DNA from: Geothrix sp.
GTDB lineage: Bacteria; Acidobacteriota; Holophagae; Holophagales; Holophagaceae
Direction: 5' to 3'
Assembly (NCBI RefSeq): GCF_030219325.1
Contig: NZ_CP126625.1
Span: 1,910,857-1,974,856 of the forward strand
DNA: 64,000 bases
The notes beneath the pieces were generated by a model. That model searched no databases. It was not told the origin of the DNA and was given only the letters and a program-made list of their open reading frames with translations. The position numbers and the translations under genes were made by a program. Below are positions 17,232 through 26,589 of this stretch, one piece after another (position 1 is the stretch's first letter; each line of letters opens with the position of its first letter).

Positions 17232-17534
17232 ATGGCTCGTCCAGCGGCCCGCCCCGGATCCTCCCGCCCCCGTGCCGCCGCCCTGCGGTACCGGCCGGAG
17301 GTGCCGTTCCAGGATGCCGCGCCCCGGCTCGTCGCGAAGGGCCAGGGGCTCTTGGCCGAGCGCATCCTGGAGCTGGCAAAGCAGCACGGGGTGTCGATCA
17401 CCAAGGATCCGGACCTGCTGGCGGCCCTCGAGCCCCTGGACCTGGACCGCCTCATCCCGCCTGACCTCTTCCAGGCCGTGGCCGTGCTGCTGGCTGCGCT
17501 GTACCGGGCCAATAAGGAGCTTTCCCCCAAGTGA
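17232..17534 (+). CDS. FlhB C-terminal domain-like protein (cytoplasmic FlhB homologue)
   Basis: 100 residues. Residues about 17-97 match the cytoplasmic domain of the flagellar/type III export switch protein FlhB (AALRYRPEVPFQDAAPRLVAKGQG, LAKQHGVSI, LDRLIPPDLFQAVAVLLAALY). The NPTH autocleavage site and all membrane helices are missing. Small stand-alone versions (FhlB/YlqH type) occur beside unrelated genes in many bacteria and their role is poorly known. No flagellar genes lie in the window. It overlaps the next gene by 4 bases. Confidence 0.85.
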   Translation: MARPAARPGSSRPRAAALRYRPEVPFQDAAPRLVAKGQGLLAERILELAKQHGVSITKDPDLLAALEPLDLDRLIPPDLFQAVAVLLAALYRANKELSPK

Positions 17535-18382
17535 TTGATCTCCACTGCCACACCCTCCATTCCGATGGCACGGACACCCCGGAGGGCTTGGCTCTGCTCG
17601 GCGAGGCCGCACGCCTGTCGGCCCTCTGCCTCACCGACCACGACACCCTGGGGGGGATCCCCCGGTTCCTCGCCATGCAGCCCCAGGTGAAGGTGCGGCT
17701 CCTGGTGGGCACCGAGCTCAGCTGCCGCTTCCTGGGGCAGTCGCTGCACGTCCTGGGACTGCTGGTGGATCCGGAGGATGGAACGTTTCAATCCCGGCTG
17801 GTGGAGCTCCGCGGACGCCGCGAGGACCGGAACCGGCGCATGATCCTGCGCCTGGCGGAGCTGGGTTGCCCCATCACCCTCGAGGATGTCCAGGCCCAAG
17901 CGGACACCCCCCTGCTCTCCCGAGTCCATTTCGCCAAGGCCCTGGCCACCCGGGGCTTCGTCCGGCGGGCTCCGGAGGCCTTCGAGCGGCTCATCGGGGA
18001 TGACTGCCCGGGCTTCGTGCCCCGGGAGGAGCTGAGCCCCAGCGAGGCGGCCCGGTGGATCCGCGAGGCCGGCGGCGTGCCCGTGGTGGCCCACCCCGGC
18101 CGCTTCATCGGAGGCGGTTTTCGTTGGGACGACGCCATGGCGGACCTGCAACGGCAGGGGCTCGAAGGCCTGGAAGGGTATTACGGCGAGTACCGCGGCT
18201 CCGAGCAGAAGTATTTCGTGACCCTGGCCGCCCGGCTGGGCATGGTCGTCACCGGTGGCAGCGACTACCACGGAGCCAACAAGCCGGGGCTGCGCCTAGG
18301 CCGCGGCCGCGGCGGCCTCCAGGTCCCCGATGACCTTCTCGATCGATTGGAAACCCAGCAAAGAATTGGCAGTTACCACTGA
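17531..18382 (+). CDS. PHP-domain phosphoesterase (nucleoside bisphosphate phosphatase/RNase AM-like)
   Basis: 283 residues, GTG start in a GTGA overlap. PHP motifs: DLHCHTLHSDGTDTPE (motif 1), LTDHDTLGG (motif 2), GTELSC, VVAHPGRF (motif 3) and GGSDYHG (motif 4), supplying the metal-binding His/Asp set. The arrangement and length resemble YciV/RNase AM, which hydrolyses 3',5'-nucleoside bisphosphates and trims RNA 5' ends. Specific activity is inferred from resemblance. Confidence 0.88.
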   Translation: MIDLHCHTLHSDGTDTPEGLALLGEAARLSALCLTDHDTLGGIPRFLAMQPQVKVRLLVGTELSCRFLGQSLHVLGLLVDPEDGTFQSRLVELRGRREDRNRRMILRLAELGCPITLEDVQAQADTPLLSRVHFAKALATRGFVRRAPEAFERLIGDDCPGFVPREELSPSEAARWIREAGGVPVVAHPGRFIGGGFRWDDAMADLQRQGLEGLEGYYGEYRGSEQKYFVTLAARLGMVVTGGSDYHGANKPGLRLGRGRGGLQVPDDLLDRLETQQRIGSYH

Positions 18383-18413
18383 CTGCCGATAGGCTGGGAA
18401 GGCCGAGGCGTTC

Positions 18414-18812
18414 ATGTCCAAACGGATCCTCCTGGTGGAGGACGACCCCATCAATGTGAAGTTCATCCAGACGGTGCTCACCAAGAAGGGTGGGTACGAA
18501 GTCCTGGTATCGGAGGAAGTGGACGAGATCCTCCGCCTGGCCCGCGAAGCCGATCTCGCGGCCATCATCATGGACGTGAGCCTCTCCCGCTCCAGCTACG
18601 AAGGCCGCAAGGTGGACGGGATCTTCATCACGCAGCTGCTGAAGAAGGACGAGATCACGCGCCACATTCCGGTCCTGCTGGCCACGGCCCACGCCATGTT
18701 CGGCGACCGGGAGAAGTACCTCGAGCTGACCGGAGCCGAAGGCTACATCGCCAAGCCCATCCATGACCCTGCCACCCTGATCACGGCCGTCAAAGCCGTC
18801 ATCGAGCCCTGA
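18414..18812 (+). CDS. Single-domain response regulator
   Basis: 132 residues forming only a receiver domain: acidic pair EDD near the N-terminus (LLVEDDPINVKF), phosphoacceptor Asp54 in IIMDVSLS, Thr/Ala in LLATAHAM and Lys in GYIAKPIHD. There is an insertion after the phospho-Asp (residues about 58-72). The PINVKF sequence is typical of DivK-like regulators. There is no output domain and no adjacent kinase. It is followed one base later by truA, so both are likely on one transcript. Confidence 0.9.
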   Translation: MSKRILLVEDDPINVKFIQTVLTKKGGYEVLVSEEVDEILRLAREADLAAIIMDVSLSRSSYEGRKVDGIFITQLLKKDEITRHIPVLLATAHAMFGDREKYLELTGAEGYIAKPIHDPATLITAVKAVIEP

Positions 18813-18813
18813 C

Positions 18814-19644
18814 ATGGCCCTGAAAGTCCCGCCCATCGCCGCCTTCCGGCTGCTGCTCGAATACGACGGAAGCCGCTTCCAGGGCTGGCAGAAGCAGGGC
18901 GCCAAACAATCGCGGGAGGGCGTCCGCACCGTGGCGGGAAGCCTCGAACACGCCATCCACGAGGTGGGCCTGCGCCTGGTGCATCTGGGCGGTGCCGGCC
19001 GCACGGACGCCGGCGTCCATGCCCTCGGCCAGGTCGCGCACCTCCACCTGGAGGCCAAAGGGGCGCCCCGCCCCGGTGAGCTGCGGCGCGCCCTGGACGC
19101 CGCGCTACCCCAGGACATCGCCCTCCGCGACGTGCGCACCTGTCCACCCCGGTTCCACGCCCGCCACGATGCCGTCGACCGCACCTATCTGTACCAGATC
19201 AGCCGCCGGCGCAGCGCCTTCGGCAAACCCTGGATCTGGTGGGTGAAACGCAACCTGGATCTCGATCGTCTCAGCCGGGCCTGGGCTGCCTTCGAAGGGG
19301 ACCAGGACGTGTCCGCCTTCGCCGACCTGGACACGGAAGAGGACGGCCGGGCCCGCATCCTCCGCTGCGAGGTGGTCGAAGCGGGTTCTCTGGTCCTGCT
19401 CCGGGTCCGGGCCACGCACTTCTTCCGCCGGCAGGTGCGCCGCATGGTCGGTGCCTCCGTCGCCTGCGCCCTGGGCGAGGAGGAACCACGCCGGGTGCTG
19501 GAGGATCTGCGGAATCCCACTGAAGCCGCCAACCTCTACTGGGGCGCCAAGGCCGCGCCGTCCTCGGGCCTGTTCCTGGAGGCTGTCCGCTATTCCGGGG
19601 ACCCCGAGCCCGGACCGCCGAGGCCCACCCTGTTCATCCCCTGA
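18814..19644 (+). CDS. truA: tRNA pseudouridine(38-40) synthase
   Basis: 276 residues. TruA signatures: LLLEYDGSRFQGWQKQ, GAGRTDAGVHALGQVAHL (catalytic Asp in GRTDAGVHA), DRTYLYQI and HFFRRQVRRMVGA. It converts uridines 38-40 in the tRNA anticodon arm to pseudouridine. Start ATG is one base after the response-regulator stop. Confidence 0.96.
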   Translation: MALKVPPIAAFRLLLEYDGSRFQGWQKQGAKQSREGVRTVAGSLEHAIHEVGLRLVHLGGAGRTDAGVHALGQVAHLHLEAKGAPRPGELRRALDAALPQDIALRDVRTCPPRFHARHDAVDRTYLYQISRRRSAFGKPWIWWVKRNLDLDRLSRAWAAFEGDQDVSAFADLDTEEDGRARILRCEVVEAGSLVLLRVRATHFFRRQVRRMVGASVACALGEEEPRRVLEDLRNPTEAANLYWGAKAAPSSGLFLEAVRYSGDPEPGPPRPTLFIP

Positions 19645-19654
19645 GGTCCCTCCA

Positions 19655-20212
19655 ATGCTCACCCGCGACGAAGCCTGGCAGCTGCTCTGCGACTGGACGC
19701 CTTCCGAGAAACTGCGCACGCATGCCCGGGCCGTGGAGCTGGTGATGCGCGATCTTGCGGCGGGCCTGGGCCAGGACGTGGAGCGTTTCGGCCTGGCGGG
19801 TCTTCTGCATGATGCGGACTACGACTCGTGGCCGAGCGAGCATCCGAAGCGCATCGTCGCCTGGCTGCAGGAAAGGGGCGACGAGGACCTGGCCCACGCC
19901 ATCAGCGCCCACTACACCCGCTGGAACGTCCCCTACGACAGCCTGCTGGACCAGGCCCTGCTGGCCTCGGATGAGATCACCGGCTTCGTCATGGCCTGCG
20001 CCCTGGTGCGCCCCACCCGCACCGAGGGGCTGGAGCCGAAGAGCGTGAAGAAGAAGCTCAAGGACAAGGCCTTCGCCGCAGGCGTGGACCGCCATGAAGT
20101 GGCCGAAGGGCTGCGCATGCTGATCGAGGCCGTAGGCGGCACCGAGGATGAGCACTTGGCCCGGATCATCGCCGTGCTGCACGGGCACCGGGTGGAGCTG
20201 GGCCTGGCCTAG
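19655..20212 (+). CDS. HD-domain hydrolase
   Basis: 185 residues. The HD signature is visible: H in RTHARAVE, HD in LAGLLHDADYDSWP, H in HAISAHYT and a later Asp in LASDEITG. Such proteins are metal-dependent phosphohydrolases, often acting on nucleotides; the substrate is unknown. The ATG at 19655 follows the truA stop by 10 bases. Its last four bases overlap the end of the converging CapA-like gene. Confidence 0.88.
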   Translation: MLTRDEAWQLLCDWTPSEKLRTHARAVELVMRDLAAGLGQDVERFGLAGLLHDADYDSWPSEHPKRIVAWLQERGDEDLAHAISAHYTRWNVPYDSLLDQALLASDEITGFVMACALVRPTRTEGLEPKSVKKKLKDKAFAAGVDRHEVAEGLRMLIEAVGGTEDEHLARIIAVLHGHRVELGLA

Positions 20213-21441
20213 GGCACGAAGGCCTCGCCCACGACCTCGGCCACCCGCCTCCGGCGCAGGATGAGCGTGCGGAGGTACTCCTGCTTTTCGAGGATGGCCT
20301 TTCGGCGCTGGGCCTCCTCCTGCGCCGACTTCGGAGCCTCCCCCACAGCGGAGAGCTGGCCCAGCTCGGCCCGGACCCTGGCCTCGGCAGCGGCCACCCG
20401 GATGACGCGGATCTCTCTGCGGCCGGAGGATGCACCCCAGTTGTTCTCGGTCCAGAGGGGCTCGACCGCAGCCTCGGCGAGCAGCACCCGCTCCCTGCCA
20501 TCGGGGCCGGGCCTGCGTTCGAAGCGGACCCTCAGCGCGGCCCCGTCACGGCTGTCCCCCCCGGCCACGGGGAAGAGATCCGCCCGGTACATGCGGTCCT
20601 GGTTGCTGATGAAGTTGCCCAGCGAGTAGACCACCAGGGCCTTCCGGCCGCTGGATTCCAGCAGCTCCACGGGCTGGAGCACGTGCGGATGATGCCCCAG
20701 GATCAGGTCGCAACCAGCATCGACGAGGGCCCGGGCGATGTCCCTCTGCCGCTTCGTGGGGGTGTGCTGGTACTCGTTGCCCCAGTGCAGGCTGACCAGC
20801 ACGAGGTCGGCCCGGCTCCGGGCCTCGCGGACCGCCTGGAGGGCCGGTTCGAGGTCCAGGGGGCGCACCCAGGGCTCGGTGGCCTTGCGGTTGAGGTCGA
20901 GGTTGAAGAGGTCGGTGAATCCGAGGCAGGCCACCCGGAGTCCCCGGCATTCGAGGATCGGCACGATCTCCGCCTGGACCCGGTCCTCACCGCTGCCGAG
21001 GGCCACCAGCCGCTCGGCCCGCAGGCGCTCCAGGGTCTCCCGGACGCCTTTGGGGCCCTGATCGAAAGCGTGGTTGTTCGCCGTGGCGAGCACGGTGAAA
21101 CCACTGGCCCGGAGCGCGGCGGGCAGAGACTCCGGAGCGTTGAACTGGAAGGGCACGCCCGGCCTTCCGGTCCGCGGGGCGATGGGCGATTCCAGGTTGC
21201 CGAAGGAAAGGTCGGCCCCCTTGAACAGCGGGATCAGGTCGCCCCAGAGGGAGGGGAAGCCGTTGGGATCCACTTCGGCGGCCCGTTTTACATCCTGGTG
21301 CATGAGGATGTCGCCCACGGCCACCACCGTGAGGCTCGCCGGGGGCGCCGGTGGTGCGTCCACCTTACGCGAGCGGCAACCCACCAGGCCGAGCCCGAGC
21401 GCGAGCAGGGCCCGGAAGTGGCGCAGGCGCATCAGGCCCAT
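20209..21441 (-). CDS. CapA/PgsA-family metallophosphatase-like lipoprotein
   Basis: 410 residues. Lipoprotein signal with lipobox LGLVGC (Cys about residue 22). The CapA domain follows: VAVGDILMHQDV, FGNLESPI, TANNHAFDQG, SLHWGNEYQHTPTKRQ, LILGHHPHVLQPVE and YSLGNFISNQ. CapA/PgsA proteins take part in poly-gamma-glutamate or capsule production; related ones have calcineurin-like phosphatase folds. No pgsBC genes are nearby, so the exact role is open. Its start overlaps the radical SAM gene by 10 bases. Confidence 0.87.
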   Translation of the reverse strand: MGLMRLRHFRALLALGLGLVGCRSRKVDAPPAPPASLTVVAVGDILMHQDVKRAAEVDPNGFPSLWGDLIPLFKGADLSFGNLESPIAPRTGRPGVPFQFNAPESLPAALRASGFTVLATANNHAFDQGPKGVRETLERLRAERLVALGSGEDRVQAEIVPILECRGLRVACLGFTDLFNLDLNRKATEPWVRPLDLEPALQAVREARSRADLVLVSLHWGNEYQHTPTKRQRDIARALVDAGCDLILGHHPHVLQPVELLESSGRKALVVYSLGNFISNQDRMYRADLFPVAGGDSRDGAALRVRFERRPGPDGRERVLLAEAAVEPLWTENNWGASSGRREIRVIRVAAAEARVRAELGQLSAVGEAPKSAQEEAQRRKAILEKQEYLRTLILRRRRVAEVVGEAFVP

Positions 21442-22310
21442 TCCTCCGGGCCGTAGTACACCTCGACCGGCAGACCCGGGAGGCGACCGCGCAGGCTGGC
21501 CGCGATGGCATCCATCTCGAGGTGCCAGAGGGGCCTCGCATCCGGCTCCGGGGTGGGGCGGGCCACCGTATAGAGCTGGACGGCCTGCAGCTGTCCCCCG
21601 TGGTCGAGGATGTGCTCCAGCCTTCCGCAGTAGGCCTCGAGCTCGGCCTCGCTGGGGCCCTGTCCCTTCCAGTCGAGGAACAGGGTCTGGATCAGGATCG
21701 GCCAGCGGCGGGCCGTGGCCAGCAGGTTGTCGAGGATGCGCTGGAAGGGGATCTGGCTCCGGCAGATCTCCCGATAATAGGCCTCGGTCCCCGCATCCAG
21801 CTTGGCCCAGACTTCGCCCTCGTGGGCCATGAGGGTCTCCAGGCCCGTCACCACCTCGGGAGCCTGGAGCCGGCTGGAGTCCGTGATGAGCACCAGCTTC
21901 ACCAGATCCAGACCCCGCTGGACCTTGAGACGGGCCACCCGGTCCACCACCGCGGCGAATTCCCGCGCCGTCGTGGGTTCGCCATCCCCGCTGAAGGCGA
22001 TGTCGTTGAGGCGGCGCTGCTCCGGCCGCGCAGAGTCGAAGGGTGGGATCTGGTAGATCTCACCGCTGGTGGCCAGGTCGAGCAGCAGGCCCAGTTCCTC
22101 CACCAGCAGGTCCAGGTCCAGATCCTTCCGCTTGGGGGGCGTAAGGCGATCCACCTCGCAGTAGACGCAATCGAAATTGCAGACCTTGTCCGGGTTGAGG
22201 TTCACGCCCAGGCTGACCCCTCGGCTCCGGCGCGAGATCACGGGGTAGCAGTAGTCGAAATCCCGCCACACGCGCCGATGATCCAGGTGGGCCTTGATGA
22301 GATCCGTCAT
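21432..22310 (-). CDS. Radical SAM protein
   Basis: 292 residues. The cluster motif CNFDCVYC (CxxxCxxC, residues about 43-50) binds the [4Fe-4S] cluster and SAM. SGDGEPTT follows, like the GGE motif of radical SAM enzymes. This subset (VSLGVNLNPDKVCNFDCVYC) resembles uncharacterised YtkT/wyosine-like radical SAM proteins. Substrate unknown. It overlaps the downstream CapA-like gene. Confidence 0.88.
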   Translation of the reverse strand: MTDLIKAHLDHRRVWRDFDYCYPVISRRSRGVSLGVNLNPDKVCNFDCVYCEVDRLTPPKRKDLDLDLLVEELGLLLDLATSGEIYQIPPFDSARPEQRRLNDIAFSGDGEPTTAREFAAVVDRVARLKVQRGLDLVKLVLITDSSRLQAPEVVTGLETLMAHEGEVWAKLDAGTEAYYREICRSQIPFQRILDNLLATARRWPILIQTLFLDWKGQGPSEAELEAYCGRLEHILDHGGQLQAVQLYTVARPTPEPDARPLWHLEMDAIAASLRGRLPGLPVEVYYGPEEWA

Positions 22311-22328
22311 GCCACCAGCATACGCGAA

Positions 22329-22757
22329 TCAGGACCTGTCCGCCCGCAACCCGGGGGGCCCATCGTGAGTCCCAGCCGCCGCCTGGACCATGTCCGGTTT
22401 CCAGAGAATGGGTTCCGGTCGAAGGGCCTCATCCACCGCCACCATGACGAATTCGCCACTGGTCACGTCGCGACGCAAGTCAGACACGGGCTCATAGACC
22501 TGCACGTTGATCTGCAGCGTCATGCTCGTGTTCCCCTGTCGGGCGATGGTCGCGAAGAACTCGATGATCTCCCCGGCCCGCACGGGGCTGTGGAAGCAGA
22601 GCTCGGATACCTTCAGCGTGAGGAAGCGCCGGTTGCGGGACATCAGCGACGCCGTGATGCCGGCCACCTTGTCCATGCGGGCCATCATGTCCCCGCCGAA
22701 CATCGCCTCGTTCAGGGCGATGTCCATGTTCAGGACCATTTCGCGGGAGATCAGCAT
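22329..22757 (-). CDS. Hotdog-fold acyl-CoA thioesterase
   Basis: 142 residues from ATG 22757; an upstream ATG at 22784 would add nine unconserved residues. NEAMFGGDMMARMDKVAGITA matches the G-M-FGG-LM-WMD-A motif of YciA/BACH-type thioesterases, including the catalytic Asp, with LKVSELCFHSPVRAGEI following as in the family. It would cleave acyl-CoA thioesters. It lies upstream of the radical SAM and CapA-like genes on the same strand and may share a transcript with them. Confidence 0.85.
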   Translation of the reverse strand: MLISREMVLNMDIALNEAMFGGDMMARMDKVAGITASLMSRNRRFLTLKVSELCFHSPVRAGEIIEFFATIARQGNTSMTLQINVQVYEPVSDLRRDVTSGEFVMVAVDEALRPEPILWKPDMVQAAAGTHDGPPGLRADRS

Positions 22758-22793
22758 GGGGCGAGTACAACACGAACACCGCATCAGGACAGC

Positions 22794-22828
22794 AAAAAGG
22801 GCACCGGAAATGCACCGGTGCCCTTTTT
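22794..22828 (-). terminator. Bidirectional intrinsic terminator after sucD
   Basis: AAAAAGGGCACCGG and CCGGTGCCCTTTTT form a perfect 14-bp stem with a 7-base loop and T runs in both directions. It lies 18 bases after the sucD stop (minus strand) and ends that operon before the thioesterase gene. Confidence 0.92.
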
Positions 22829-22845
22829 GATCGGAAAGGACTTCG

Positions 22846-23718
<873 letters not shown>

Positions 23719-23759
23719 GTCATACCTCTCTAGATTCGAATTCCGGTTCCGTGGATGGG

Positions 23760-24917
23760 CTACTTGATCGACGCCACGACTTTTTCGGCGGCATCCTTCA
23801 GGTCGGCGGCGACGATGAGGTTCAGGCCGCTCTCGGCCAGGATCTTCTTGCCCTCCTCGACGTTGGTGCCCTCGAGGCGCACCACCACCGGCACCTGGAT
23901 GCCGATCTCCTTGGCGGCGTTGACGATGCCCGCGGCGACCACGTCACAGCGCATGATGCCGCCGAAGATGTTCACCAGCACGGCCTTCACGGCAGGATCC
24001 TGCAGGATGATCCGGAAGGCGTTCTTCACGGCATCCTCGGTGGCTCCACCGCCCACGTCCAGGAAGTTCGCAGGCGAGCCACCGTGGTACTTGATGATGT
24101 CCATGGTGCCCATGGCCAGGCCGGCGCCGTTCACCATGCAGCCGATCTGCCCGTCCAGCTTGATGAAGTTCAGGTTGAACTTGCTGGCCGCGATCTCCTC
24201 CTCGGCCTCTTCGTTGAGGTCCCGGAAGGCGAGCACGTCGGGGTGGCGGAACAGCGCGTTGTCGTCGAAGCCGATCTTGGCATCCAGCGCGGTGACCTCG
24301 CCGGTCTTGGTGATCACCAGGGGGTTGATCTCCACCATGGAGCAGTCCTTCTCCATGAAGAGCTTGTAGAGGTTCTGCAGGAACACCACGCCCTGCTTGA
24401 ACGTGTCGCCTTCGAGGCCCAGGGCGAAGGCCACCTGGCGGGCCTGGAAGCCACTGAGGCCCAGGGCCGGGTCCACGGCCACCTTGACGATCTTCTCGGG
24501 GGTCTTCTCGGCGACCTCCTCGATCTCCACGCCACCCTCGGTGGAGGCCAGGATGGTTACGCGACTGGAGCCGCGGTCCACCAGGAAGCTCAGGTAGAGC
24601 TCCCGGGCGATGTCCACGGGTTTGGAGATGAACACCGTGTGGACCTTGCGCCCCTCGGCGCCGGTCTGCTTGGTGATGAGCTGCATGCCGAAGATGGCCT
24701 TGAACAGCTCGGCGGCCTTGTCGGGATCGTTCGCGAACTTCACACCCCCACCCTTGCCACGGCCCCCGGCATGGATCTGGGCCTTCACCACGCTGGCACC
24801 ACCGTATTCCTTGGTGATCATGCGGGCCTCTTCCGCGTCCTGGGCGACCTTGCCGTCCGGCGTGGCCACTCTGTAGAGCCGAAGCAGTTCCTTGGCTTGG
24901 TATTCGTGGATGTTCAT
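23760..24917 (-). CDS. sucC: Succinate-CoA ligase, ADP-forming, beta subunit
   Basis: 385 residues starting [12 protein letters not shown], as is typical of SucC. ATP-grasp domain with [17 protein letters not shown] and [12 protein letters not shown]-terminal part with [28 protein letters not shown] and [21 protein letters not shown] ribosome-binding site precedes the ATG. First gene of the sucCD operon; it diverges from the pilT-like gene. Confidence 0.97.
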   Translation of the reverse strand: MNIHEYQAKELLRLYRVATPDGKVAQDAEEARMITKEYGGASVVKAQIHAGGRGKGGGVKFANDPDKAAELFKAIFGMQLITKQTGAEGRKVHTVFISKPVDIARELYLSFLVDRGSSRVTILASTEGGVEIEEVAEKTPEKIVKVAVDPALGLSGFQARQVAFALGLEGDTFKQGVVFLQNLYKLFMEKDCSMVEINPLVITKTGEVTALDAKIGFDDNALFRHPDVLAFRDLNEEAEEEIAASKFNLNFIKLDGQIGCMVNGAGLAMGTMDIIKYHGGSPANFLDVGGGATEDAVKNAFRIILQDPAVKAVLVNIFGGIMRCDVVAAGIVNAAKEIGIQVPVVVRLEGTNVEEGKKILAESGLNLIVAADLKDAAEKVVASIK

Positions 24918-25022
24918 GCTCTCTCCAGGAAGGGTCGATCAACAGTTTACAGGCTGGATGCCCTAGCCCGAACCCCGAAGGCTGTGACCCGTGGCATCCT
25001 TTGAAGCTGGGGAAATACCGCC

Positions 25023-26585
25023 ATGGCCCAATTGGATCGTCTGCTCACCCAGGTCATCACGAAAGCCGGCAGTCGCCTGGAACTGAAAGCCGACAAGAAG
25101 CCCCGCCTGGAACTGAAATCCGGCGAGGCCATCGATCTGCTGCCCAACCCCTTGCCCGCCGTGATGGTCGACGTGCTGGCTGGAGACGTGGTCCCTTCCG
25201 AACTCAAGGCCGCCTGGCAGAAGGACGGGCAGGCTGAGTTCGACCATGACCTGTCCGGGCAGTCCTTCCGGATCCGCCTCAGCCGGTACATGGACACGCC
25301 TCAGATCCAGGCGGAGTACCAGGGTCCCTCGCGCACTCCGGCCGCCCCGGCCCCCAAGCCCGCCGCAGCCATGGAGGTGGCGCCTGCCCCGAAGGCGCCT
25401 CCCGCGGTTGCTCCGGCCCCCACCGCAGCGCCCCGGCCCCAGGCCCCGAGAGTTGAGCCCATGTCCCGGAAAGCGCAGATTCACCCCCTGGCCGAGAAGC
25501 TCTTCGCGACCCTCCTGGAGAAGCAGGGCTCCGATCTGCACTGCACCACCCATGAGCCTCCCCTGGCCCGCATCCATGGCGACATGAAGGAGCTGGAGGG
25601 CTTCGGCAGGCTGGATTCCGCCACGCTCTTGGAGATGATGGAGGCCCTGGCCACGCCGGCCGTCTGGCAGCGTTTCGAGGAACACCACGATGCCGACTTC
25701 GCGTATGGCTACGAGGCAGGCGGCTGCCGGCTCCGGGTCAACTACTTCCACGACCGGGTTGGCCCCGGCCTGGTCTGCCGGGTCATCCCCAACCAGCTGC
25801 CGGACCCCGACAAGCTGGGCCTGTCAGACCCGGTGCGGCGCCTGGCCACCCTGTCCAAGGGACTCGTGCTGGTCACCGGCCCCACGGGCAGCGGCAAGTC
25901 GACCACCCTGGCGGCCATCGTGGATCTGGCCAACCAGAAGCGGAAGGACCACATCCTCACCATCGAGGATCCCATCGAGTTCGTCCATCCCCGCAAGGGC
26001 TGCCTGGTGAACCAGCGGGAAGTGGGCACCCACACGGACAGCTTCAAGAGCGGGCTGCGCGCGGCCCTCCGCGAAGATCCCGACGTGGTGCTGGTGGGCG
26101 AGATGCGCGACCTCGAGACCATCGCCATCGCCCTGGAGACGGCCGCCACCGGACATCTGGTCTTCGGCACCCTGCACACGAGCAGCGCCATCGGCACCAT
26201 CGACCGCATCGTGGACCAGTTCCCCTCCGACCGGCAGCAGCAGATCCGCGTGATGCTTGCCGACGCGCTGAAGTGCGTGGTCAGCCAGGTCCTGCTGAAG
26301 AAGATCGGGGGCGGGCGGGTGGCGGCCCTGGAGACCCTCTTCGTCACCCCCGCCATCGCGAACCTCATGCGCGAGGGGAAGAATTTCCAGATCCCCAGTG
26401 CGATGCAGACGGGCCGCAGCTATGGCCAACGCCTCATGAACGACGCCCTGGTCGACCTGATCCAGGGGCGGAAGGTGGAGCCCATGGAGGCCTACCTCAA
26501 GTGCCCCGACAAGGAGACCTTCATCGCTGCCTGCAAGCGGGCCGGCATCCCCTTCGATTTGAGGCTCGGAGAGGTCGAGAGCTGA
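25023..26585 (+). CDS. PilT-like type IV pilus retraction ATPase with duplicated N-terminal domain
   Basis: 520 residues, against about 345 in ordinary PilT. The C-terminal part (about 155-520) is a complete PilT: GSDLHCTTHEPP, Walker A TGPTGSGKSTTLAAIVD, Asp box IEDPIEFVH, Walker B LVGEMRD, His box TGHLVFGTLHTSSA and KCVVSQVLL. In front lies an extra 100-residue domain resembling a second, degenerate PilT N-terminal domain (LLTQVITKAGSRLELKADKK parallels LLEKQGSDLHCTTH). The two are joined by an Ala/Pro-rich linker (about 103-147). It would power pilus retraction or twitching at the inner membrane; no other pil genes are in the window. Confidence 0.9.
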   Translation: MAQLDRLLTQVITKAGSRLELKADKKPRLELKSGEAIDLLPNPLPAVMVDVLAGDVVPSELKAAWQKDGQAEFDHDLSGQSFRIRLSRYMDTPQIQAEYQGPSRTPAAPAPKPAAAMEVAPAPKAPPAVAPAPTAAPRPQAPRVEPMSRKAQIHPLAEKLFATLLEKQGSDLHCTTHEPPLARIHGDMKELEGFGRLDSATLLEMMEALATPAVWQRFEEHHDADFAYGYEAGGCRLRVNYFHDRVGPGLVCRVIPNQLPDPDKLGLSDPVRRLATLSKGLVLVTGPTGSGKSTTLAAIVDLANQKRKDHILTIEDPIEFVHPRKGCLVNQREVGTHTDSFKSGLRAALREDPDVVLVGEMRDLETIAIALETAATGHLVFGTLHTSSAIGTIDRIVDQFPSDRQQQIRVMLADALKCVVSQVLLKKIGGGRVAALETLFVTPAIANLMREGKNFQIPSAMQTGRSYGQRLMNDALVDLIQGRKVEPMEAYLKCPDKETFIAACKRAGIPFDLRLGEVES

Positions 26586-26589
26586 ATCG

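Noticed and set aside
15569-18271. A 900-codon minus-strand frame opposite the glycosyltransferase and PHP genes
   Set aside because: It mirrors three well-supported plus-strand genes and has His/Asp/Gly-rich sequence with no domain. It is a by-product of high third-position GC.
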